From: Ghiorsea sp.
Lineage (GTDB): Bacteria; Pseudomonadota; Zetaproteobacteria; Mariprofundales; Mariprofundaceae
NCBI GenBank assembly: GCA_027019685.1
Contig: JALUWH010000044.1
Coordinates: forward strand, 1-19,379
Direction: 5' to 3'
Length of the DNA: 19,379 bases
A program made the translations under genes and the position numbers. Under the pieces are notes generated by a model. That model saw only the letters and a program-made list of their open reading frames with translations. It searched no databases and was not told the origin of the DNA. Every line of letters begins with the position of its first letter. Position 1 is the stretch's first letter. Shown here in pieces: positions 7,035 through 12,761 of the stretch.

Positions 7035-8047
7035 AATTGCACCTCACTGAGCTTATTCATATAAACATTCACGCCATTAAAAAAGTTCATATCAGAGCCT
7101 TCGTGGGGCAAAAACTGTGCAGGTAAAAAAATGTGGCTGCAAATATATTTATTACCAATCGGATGAATGTGAAACAATAAAGGGCTGGCACGCCTCTGAT
7201 CATACTCTTTTTTCATAGGTTTTAAGGGCAGTGGCTGACCAAACCCGCGCTTGCTTACTCCCCTCACTTCTGCTTTTTGACCCCTTACCTGATAAAATAA
7301 CTTTGCAGCTTGCTTATGCGCATCCTTTTCTGAGGCTTGTAATCGTTCTAGAAGTCCAATACGACTTTCAACGCTCCAAGCGGTAAATGGCGGCATAACA
7401 TCGCTTACTTGTAACTTTGAAAACAAATCTTGAATCGTTTGTTTGTAGCTCATTAAATCATCACTGCGAAATTCTTTCTCATCCATATTGATCAAAGCAA
7501 TCGATCCAAATCCACGGCGACTGCGCGACCCCAAGCCTCCGAGCAAACCAAGTGCTTTCAAAGCATGTTTAATGGACTTAATATCATTCTCACTCGTTTG
7601 TCCTCTAAAGCAGAGGTTTACTGTAAAAGGATGATCGGAGGTCAACCCTATACGATGAGGTTGAAAATTTCCTTTGGCTCTGTCTCCAGACTCCCATAGA
7701 CCCATACCTAGAAATCCACTTTGTCCAAGCGGCTTTGAACTTGGCCATGATGAATCCTGTGCAATAGATTTAGGCTGCTTGATTGAAAGTAAGAAAACAC
7801 CTTGTCCACCTTTACCATCCTTAACAGCACTACCAAAAAGTTCACTTTCTTTTTGATGCAAAGCTTTCAGTGCGGCGGTTTCATTACCGTCACAATCTTG
7901 ATAAAACTTTCCCCAATGCAAAGCACGCCACCAAAAGCGCAGCGCCCCCTTAAACGATGGTGGTCTAATACCATCATCTGGTTTTTGGTCTGCACTGCCA
8001 ATAAACATGGGTGTCACAATTTTATAGGTTGCTTCTATGGTTTTCAT
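7031..8047 (-). CDS. cmr1: Cmr1, RAMP subunit at the head of the Cmr complex
   Basis: 338 residues. The hallmark Cmr1 motif GIRPPSFKGALRFWWRA is at 26-42, and the RAMP glycine-rich loop LGGLGSRSRRGFGS is at 169-182. Cmr1 sits at the 3' end of the guide next to Cmr6 and helps start pairing with the target RNA. The start is 14 bases after the stop of the CARF regulator-like gene and the stop overlaps the cmr2 start by four bases. Family length and motifs are normal; nothing is missing. Confidence 0.93.
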   Translation of the reverse strand: MKTIEATYKIVTPMFIGSADQKPDDGIRPPSFKGALRFWWRALHWGKFYQDCDGNETAALKALHQKESELFGSAVKDGKGGQGVFLLSIKQPKSIAQDSSWPSSKPLGQSGFLGMGLWESGDRAKGNFQPHRIGLTSDHPFTVNLCFRGQTSENDIKSIKHALKALGLLGGLGSRSRRGFGSIALINMDEKEFRSDDLMSYKQTIQDLFSKLQVSDVMPPFTAWSVESRIGLLERLQASEKDAHKQAAKLFYQVRGQKAEVRGVSKRGFGQPLPLKPMKKEYDQRRASPLLFHIHPIGNKYICSHIFLPAQFLPHEGSDMNFFNGVNVYMNKLSEVQL

Positions 8048-8061
8048 GGGTTCCTCCCCCC

Positions 8062-9132
8062 TTAATTTCTTTCAATACGAATCTGTGTTTTATCTGCTAA
8101 CAAACCGTAAGATGCTGCATTTCGTTTGCCTACATTTTTAATCAATAATTTCTCTGCTCGTGGGTCAACAGCGAACACATGCTCCACTTCCTCTGCAATT
8201 CTTCGAATGGGCTCTGGCAAGCAACCCTGAGCAGCTCTGGGTTCATCCCATGCTTTTTCAAAGCGTTCATAATGCCCTGTATGCCGACCTCCAAATGTTG
8301 CGCGAATTTGCATGAGATCATCTTTTTTCTCATCCATGCCTTCAACAGACAAAAAACAATCTTTACACTCTTCACATAATTGCTGCTGTGGATGCTTACA
8401 TGCTTTCACCTTTTGCTGTGCGAAAAAGAGATAGATAGAAAACTCCCGCTCAGGCAATATAAATTCTTTGCCAAGGTATCTAATCATACGGCGTTTTATA
8501 TGGATGAAAATAGGTTCTAATACTGACATATCCACCGAAGTTTGCGCTGATGCAACCAAGGTATTCAAATCCATGCGATTGATGGTTGCTTTGACATGAT
8601 CCTTCAAGCGAATAAACGGTACATCAATTAACGTCACCTGCTTAGCTTGACCTTTAACTGGAAATAAAAAGTTACTATCTCTCTCCCAATCCTCAGGCAC
8701 CAGAACATGTGTAAGTCTATCTTGCTTTCTAGCAAATAAATTCATGGCTAAGCCAAGGTAGTAGCCCATGGTTTTACGGCCGCCAGCCAAAGATGCATCC
8801 AAAAAGTCGGACTGTTCTATCCCTGACTTTACAGTGTTGAAAATTAAATTGGTCATGGCTTTGTTTTCAAGTTCTGAACGGATATCATCTACCCCGTCAG
8901 GTTTAAGAATGGATGAGGGGCTGAATTCAATACTTGCCATTTCAGGCCATGCCGCACAAAACTTCGCCCAGCCACCTTCATCAAATAAGCGATGTGTTAA
9001 TATGGATGCGCCTGTTTCTGTAGTGATAACAGCAATTTTCTTAGGCAACATTTGACTTTTACTGCGAGCAGCTAAAGTCTCCATGATAATTGCGGGCGAA
9101 TGCCCGATGACAAATAATCCTAATCCCTGCAT
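8062..9132 (-). CDS. CARF protein of the NE0113 (TIGR02584) type with winged-helix and cysteine-rich tail
   Basis: 356 residues. The N-terminal CARF domain starts LFVIGHSPAIIMETL and IAVITTETGA and has the family signature SLAGGRKTMGYYLG at 114-127, then DRLTHVLVP. Around 205-241 is a segment ending LPEREFSIYLFFAQQK that looks like a winged helix, followed by a CxHx5CxxCxxC cluster (C245, H247, C253, C256, C259) that could bind zinc. The frame is open to an ATG at 9189, but the ATG at 9132 has a GGGGAG site seven bases upstream, and the likely promoter lies at 9160-9189, so the shorter start is right. As the first gene, and with a wHTH-like part, it may be a cOA-responsive regulator of the operon; some relatives are described as ring nucleases, so that role is also possible. 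Confidence 0.85.
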   Translation of the reverse strand: MQGLGLFVIGHSPAIIMETLAARSKSQMLPKKIAVITTETGASILTHRLFDEGGWAKFCAAWPEMASIEFSPSSILKPDGVDDIRSELENKAMTNLIFNTVKSGIEQSDFLDASLAGGRKTMGYYLGLAMNLFARKQDRLTHVLVPEDWERDSNFLFPVKGQAKQVTLIDVPFIRLKDHVKATINRMDLNTLVASAQTSVDMSVLEPIFIHIKRRMIRYLGKEFILPEREFSIYLFFAQQKVKACKHPQQQLCEECKDCFLSVEGMDEKKDDLMQIRATFGGRHTGHYERFEKAWDEPRAAQGCLPEPIRRIAEEVEHVFAVDPRAEKLLIKNVGKRNAASYGLLADKTQIRIERN

Positions 9133-9139
9133 TATTTTT

Positions 9140-9189
9140 CTCCCCGGCGCGAGAATGCTTATATATTTTGCAAAATGCAATAGCATCAA
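9140..9189 (-). promoter_or_regulatory. Likely promoter and ribosome binding site of the Cmr operon
   Basis: On the minus strand TTGATG (9184-9189) and TATATA (9160-9165) are spaced by 18 bases, a fair sigma-70 match. A perfect 12-bp palindrome ATTTTGCAAAAT (9165-9176) lies in the spacer and could be an operator. GGGGAG at 9140-9145 is the ribosome binding site for the ATG at 9132. The predicted transcription start, near 9153, would exclude the longer upstream start codon. No transcript data; prediction by eye. Confidence 0.45.
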
Positions 9190-9651
9190 ATCATAGCTTG
9201 ATAAATAGGTATGTGGCTTTCACAAGCTTGGGATAAGCTTAAGGTTTTAAGCTTGGCAGACTTCTAGAGCCAGAACATCATATAAAACAACATGAAGGGC
9301 ATATAATCCAAAGGTCGCTAATTAGAACTCTCATTTGGCAAAAATTTGAGAGTAAAATGTTTGGTTCGGTTTAGTCACTGTATAAATTCACGGAAGTTGC
9401 ATTTTGGAATTAAATTTGCACTAACTTTTCAGTCAATTTTTAATCCATAAGCATGTTGGATAGGCAGGCATAAGCTCTCAATACCATGAGACATGAGGTG
9501 ACGCATGATGAGTGAGTTTGGGTGCAAACTCATTTAATGGAGGTGTTGTGTAGCCAAATTAACAGAAAAAATCTTCGATTCATGAGTAAATATATTATCT
9601 AGAAAGACAAGTTTATATTGGTATTTTTATACCTCAAAAGGATGAAAAATA
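9190..9651. other. Divergent intergenic region with short inverted repeats, no gene
   Basis: No frame longer than about 20 codons has a usable ribosome site here, and there are no CRISPR repeats. Three inverted repeats stand out: ACTCTCA/TGAGAGT (9327-9333 and 9347-9353), TGAGTTT/AAACTCA with a six-base loop (9513-9519 and 9526-9532), and GGTAT/ATACC with a TTTT loop (9620-9633), the last 18 bases before the next start codon. The second could fold into a stable RNA hairpin or serve as a protein site; none has a terminator T-run. A TATATTAT stretch near 9590 may be the -10 box of the plus-strand gene. Confidence 0.4.
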
Positions 9652-10317
9652 GTGAAACAAAGTGGAGTTGAATTAAAACGGCTGCTTCAAGACTCATACT
9701 ATGAATTGCAAAAACGGTATGAAAATAATGATCAAGATATGGGGCTGTTTTCAATTAAAACAGTTGAGATTGAGTTAAACTCAGTATTTAACTTTTTTGA
9801 GAAAGGAGGTGTTTATGAGCTATTTGGTGCAACCCCTCAAGAGAACCGTGTTGCTTTGATGCAAATAAGCATAGCCAATATCGCGAAGTATAAAGTAGCT
9901 AGAAATGTATTAATTTTCTTTCGGAAAACCAATGTCAAAGACTGGGTAATGTTTCTTCTTAGTTATACCTCTGGTGTTCCCTTAGAGAAAATGAGACGGG
10001 GAGATTTTGATCCAAAAGATTGGAGAAGCCTTGCGGAAGCTTCAGGTGATTTATCGGAAGTGGGGGTTACTGTCTATGAAGGGGAGTATGTATTGGATGA
10101 TTTCATTGCATACTGCAAGAATCAATATGATGAAGGTGTTTGTTTTGATGTTCTTATCATTGATGGTCTATCACCTCAGGAGACCAATGACCTAGAGGAA
10201 GGTGGTAAAGTTAGAGAGGCTTTATCAGGTTTGGCTAAGGACTTGCAAGCTTCAATTATTACTTCAACTGCAACTTATAGGGGTTGGCAAGAAGCAAAGC
10301 TAGGAAGGGTGTGTTGA
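9652..10317 (+). CDS. DnaB/RecA-like protein lacking the Walker A motif
   Basis: 221 residues from a GTG start with an AAGGA site nine bases upstream; the nearby ATG at 9642 leads to an early stop and is rejected. The arrangement matches the RecA-like C-terminal half of DnaB helicase: a strand at 53-58 (VYELFG), a segment at 109-144 resembling the DnaB stretch around LxKxRxGxxxxxxWxxLxEAxGxL, and a Walker B-like FDVLIIDG at 165-172. Where DnaB has the phosphate loop GxxxxGKT, this protein reads GATPQENRVA, with no lysine or GK[ST], so ATP hydrolysis is unlikely. It also lacks the DnaB N-terminal domain and ends soon after the strand that follows Walker B. It may be a decoy, an adaptor or a decayed domain. 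Adjacent defence genes suggest, but do not show, a defence or anti-phage role. Confidence 0.5.
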   Translation: MKQSGVELKRLLQDSYYELQKRYENNDQDMGLFSIKTVEIELNSVFNFFEKGGVYELFGATPQENRVALMQISIANIAKYKVARNVLIFFRKTNVKDWVMFLLSYTSGVPLEKMRRGDFDPKDWRSLAEASGDLSEVGVTVYEGEYVLDDFIAYCKNQYDEGVCFDVLIIDGLSPQETNDLEEGGKVREALSGLAKDLQASIITSTATYRGWQEAKLGRVC

Positions 10318-10417
10318 AATTGAAAACAAACTTGCTTCTACTTCTTCCCGCCATGCTTTGTTTGTAGGTTTTATTGTGGCAATAGCATTTATAGCAGGTT
10401 TTGCGAACCAAATGTGA
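10316..10417 (+). other. Hydrophobic reading frame continuing from the DnaB-like gene in the next frame
   Basis: Directly after the TGA of the DnaB-like gene, the overlapping frame stays open for about 33 codons and reads EIENKLASTSSRHALFVGFI, then VAIAFIAGFANQM and a stop. This looks like a short linker followed by a membrane helix, the plan of a C-terminal tail anchor. It has no start codon and no ribosome site of its own. A one-base shift near 10300-10315 would join it to the DnaB-like protein. It is either a frameshifted tail or chance. Confidence 0.3.
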
Positions 10418-10644
10418 GAGACGTTTAAGTAAAACGTGTCAAAGGATTATCACTTGTGCAATGGATGATTTTGTCATTGTATCATTGCTGTTTGTAGTAT
10501 ATTAAGGTTACCTTGAGCGGTGGCTTATGTTTAAAAGTATTCGGTTCTCAGTGTTGTTGTCAATTGTCTCGATCATTGTGCATTATAGGAAGAAATGATG
10601 GAATGTATTAGAGAATTTTACTGAAATAGGAGGTGGTATACAAT
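10318..10644 (+). other. Mostly non-coding gap between the DnaB-like and ankyrin genes
   Basis: It holds the out-of-frame hydrophobic tail (to 10417), a weak inverted repeat ACGTTT/AAACGT shortly after it, and an AT-rich stretch with TTGTAT and TATATT fifteen bases apart near 10475-10500 that may be a promoter. A 23-codon frame at 10527-10598 is listed separately. A strong AGGAGG lies at 10628-10633 before the ankyrin gene. No recognisable RNA gene. Confidence 0.35.
10527..10598 (+). CDS. Possible 23-residue hydrophobic peptide or gene remnant
   Basis: The frame reads MFKSIRFSVLLSIVSIIVHY then RKK. A basic start, one hydrophobic helix and a basic end would suit a single-span membrane peptide, and the sequence looks like the first helix of a membrane receptor such as a chemotaxis or GGDEF protein. 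A purine-rich GAGCGG lies upstream at weak spacing. It is either a small toxin-like or leader peptide, or the leftover start of a lost gene. Evidence is thin. Confidence 0.2.
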   Translation: MFKSIRFSVLLSIVSIIVHYRKK

Positions 10645-11130
10645 ATGGGAGATGAAATAGAGTTATTAAGAAAAACGTGGGAAAGCGCAATGGAAAAAGG
10701 CGATATCGCCACTGCAAAAGAACTTGTGGATAAAAATATTGAAATGTATTTAGATGAAGATACATGTGTACTTTTAGTTGCAGTGTCCCATGGTTACTTA
10801 GAGCTATGTGAATGGTTGATTCTGCAAAGGCATCAACCAGCAGGGTGGTATAATAGGTGGGGTTATACTGTATTATCAGAAGCTTGCAGAAATGGATACT
10901 TGGCGGTTTGTGAGCTGCTTCTTGATCATGGGGCAGAAGTAGGTGGAATTGGAGTGAATGCCCCATTTACATTAGCTATTCAGAATGGGCATACAGATAT
11001 TTGTAAACTTTTGTTGCAAAGGGGCTTTAAAATTAATCGAAGAAAACGTCGTGAGCTGAATGAGGCTAAAGAAGGGCGTTATCTCAATAAAATTGAAAAA
11101 TTTATTGAGAAATATGGCGAAGCAAAGTAA
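10645..11130 (+). CDS. Small ankyrin-repeat protein
   Basis: 161 residues from the ATG at 10645, which has AGGAGG eleven bases upstream; a GTG at 10633 overlaps that site and is rejected. After a helical lead (EIELLRKTWESAMEKGDIAT) come about three ankyrin-type units, seen as AVSHGYLELCEWLI, EACRNGYLAVCELLLDHGAEV and AIQNGHTDICKLLLQRGF. The C-terminus is basic and helical. Ankyrin repeats bind other proteins; no catalytic domain is visible and no signal peptide is present, so it should act in the cytoplasm. It sits between the DnaB-like gene and a restriction cluster, and could be an accessory or regulatory partner of either. Confidence 0.8.
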   Translation: MGDEIELLRKTWESAMEKGDIATAKELVDKNIEMYLDEDTCVLLVAVSHGYLELCEWLILQRHQPAGWYNRWGYTVLSEACRNGYLAVCELLLDHGAEVGGIGVNAPFTLAIQNGHTDICKLLLQRGFKINRRKRRELNEAKEGRYLNKIEKFIEKYGEAK

Positions 11131-11144
11131 TAAAGAGGGAGTAC

Positions 11145-11222
11145 ATGATAAAAACTCGTAAGTTCATGGTTCTTGTCTTATGCTTGGTTTTGGAGAAGGG
11201 AGGTTTATGTCAAAAACGATAA
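11145..11222 (+). CDS. 25-codon leader-like ORF overlapping the DUF2779 gene start
   Basis: The frame reads MIKTRKFMVLVLCLVLEKGG then LCQKR. It begins 14 bases after the ankyrin gene stop, with a GAGGGAG site a few bases upstream, and runs 16 bases past the ATG of the DUF2779 gene in another frame. Its codons for KGG contain the ribosome site of the next gene. It has a basic start and a hydrophobic core like a signal peptide, but is too short for a mature product. Likely a coupling or leader ORF. Confidence 0.3.
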   Translation: MIKTRKFMVLVLCLVLEKGGLCQKR

Positions 11223-12712
11223 GTGGTGCTTCGCAAGCCTCGTATTTATTATCGAAATCTAAGTTTATTGCTGGTATTCAATGCCCGAAACGACTGTACC
11301 TAGAAGTATTTCTGCCAAATGAAGAAAATGATGGTAAAGCAGAAGAAAACCTTCAAATTCTTAATGGCTATGATGTAGGTGATATTGCATGCGCATTGTA
11401 TCCTGGTGAAATGGTAAAGCTTGATTCAGGTATGGCTTTAGCTATTCGAAAAACTAAACAGCTCATGGCAGATTCAAAAATTGAATGTATTCATGAAGCA
11501 ACATTCTCTTATCAAAATATTCTGGTTCGTGTAGATATAATGCAACGCCAAGGCGACAGTTGGGTTCTTTCAGAAGTCAAAGCATCTACTGAAGTTAAAG
11601 ATCACTATTACTATGATGTAGCCGTGCAAGCTTGGGTTCTACAAGGCTGCGGTGTCAAACTTGCATCTAAATATCTTTTGCATGTAAATAATAAGTTTGT
11701 TTATCAGGGTAATGGTGATTATCAGGGCTTGATTTTGAATGTGGATATCAGTGATGAAGTTGATGCGTTCATGGATGACATTGACGGAATGAGCAAAGAA
11801 TTTAATGAGGTTCTTAAGGGTGATATGCCTGAAGTTGTTATGGGCTCCCAATGCAACAAACCCTTAGCGTGCAAGTTTCAAGATTATTGTCAAACAGAGT
11901 CTATCCCTGAATTTCCACTTACAGTCTTACCGAGAAGCACAGAAAAGAAACGCCAAGAACTTGCCAACCTCGGCTACCAAGATATTCGAGATATTCCAGA
12001 TGGTGTGCTAACAAATACCAACCACCAAAGGGTGTGGCGTGTGTCGTGTTCAGGTAAAGAGGAAGTTGATGTAGCTGCTCTAATAGAGCTTAATCATCTG
12101 CCTTGGCCTAGATATTATATTGATTTTGAGACCATTTCTCTTGCTGTGCCTAGGTGGAAAGGTGTGCGCCCTTATATGCAAATTCCTTTTCAATGGTCTT
12201 GTCATGTTCATCATAAAGATGGTCGCATGGAGCATGTCGAGTTTTTGGATGTTTCAGGTGAAGACCCAAGGGAGCCATGTGCTAAAGCATTGGTAGAACT
12301 TGCTGGTGAAGAAGGTGTGTTGATTGCTTACAATGCAGGTTTTGAGAAGATGGTGATTCGTGGTTTAGCAGAAGCTTTTCCTCAATATCATAATGAACTA
12401 TTAGAAATGAATGAGCGATTCTTTGATTTGTTGCCAATCACAAGAAATGCTTACTATCACCCTTCACAGAAAGGCTCTTGGTCTATCAAGGCTGTGCTTC
12501 CTGCGCTTGTTCCTGAGCTAAGTTATAAAGATTTGGATGGTGTGCAGAATGGTGGGGATGCGCAATTAGCTTGGATGAAAGCTGTGCGTTCTGATGCTGA
12601 AGTATCAAAGATGATAGCTGATCAGTTATTGGCTTATTGTGAGCTTGATACTATGGCAATGGTAAAGATTATGGATGCCTTATTGGAGCGAGTAAAACAT
12701 GAAAAAGTTTGA
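11207..12712 (+). CDS. DUF2779 protein: Cas4-like nuclease domain joined to a DEDD exonuclease domain
   Basis: 501 residues from the ATG at 11207 (GGGAGG six bases before it; the earlier ATG at 11180 lacks such a site). The N-terminal half looks like a PD-(D/E)XK nuclease of the Cas4/RecB type: C26 in IQCPKRLYLE, D110 in VRVD, E123 and K125 in SEVK, then C216, C222 and C228, together the four cysteines that bind a 4Fe-4S cluster in Cas4-like enzymes. The C-terminal half is the DUF2779 domain and carries DEDD-type exonuclease motifs: D306 and E308 in YIDFET, NAGFE near 376, D407, and D481 in YCELD. It probably degrades DNA or RNA ends. It lies just ahead of hsdM and is linked to it by a 20-codon ORF, so it may be an accessory nuclease of this restriction cluster. 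Confidence 0.85.
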   Translation: MSKTISGASQASYLLSKSKFIAGIQCPKRLYLEVFLPNEENDGKAEENLQILNGYDVGDIACALYPGEMVKLDSGMALAIRKTKQLMADSKIECIHEATFSYQNILVRVDIMQRQGDSWVLSEVKASTEVKDHYYYDVAVQAWVLQGCGVKLASKYLLHVNNKFVYQGNGDYQGLILNVDISDEVDAFMDDIDGMSKEFNEVLKGDMPEVVMGSQCNKPLACKFQDYCQTESIPEFPLTVLPRSTEKKRQELANLGYQDIRDIPDGVLTNTNHQRVWRVSCSGKEEVDVAALIELNHLPWPRYYIDFETISLAVPRWKGVRPYMQIPFQWSCHVHHKDGRMEHVEFLDVSGEDPREPCAKALVELAGEEGVLIAYNAGFEKMVIRGLAEAFPQYHNELLEMNERFFDLLPITRNAYYHPSQKGSWSIKAVLPALVPELSYKDLDGVQNGGDAQLAWMKAVRSDAEVSKMIADQLLAYCELDTMAMVKIMDALLERVKHEKV

Positions 12713-12761
12713 CCTTATTAGGGTTGGTTTGTATTTATTGGAAAAGGATGATAAGTCGTAA
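12699..12761 (+). CDS. 20-codon ORF bridging the DUF2779 and hsdM genes
   Basis: The frame reads MKKFDLIRVGLYLLEKDDKS. It starts 14 bases before the DUF2779 stop, with GGAG ten bases upstream, and ends in TAATG where the final A is the first base of the hsdM start codon. Such a geometry strongly suggests translational coupling of hsdM to the upstream gene. The peptide is not recognisable; a function of its own is unproven. Confidence 0.4.
   Translation: MKKFDLIRVGLYLLEKDDKS

Noticed and set aside
9133..9189. Start of the CARF gene at the ATG at 9189
   Set aside because: The CARF domain begins just after the later ATG at 9132, which has GGGGAG at proper spacing; the earlier codons overlap the likely promoter.
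481..9237. Shared CAAGCTTGGGA at about 480-490 and 9221-9232 as boundary repeats of the Cmr locus
   Set aside because: The match is about 11 bases, which is expected by chance many times in a window of this size, and the flanks do not match.
10583..10966. 127-codon minus-strand frame opposite the ankyrin gene
   Set aside because: Composition is typical of an antisense shadow (rich in H, L, Y, P), no ribosome site, and the ankyrin gene on the other strand is convincing.
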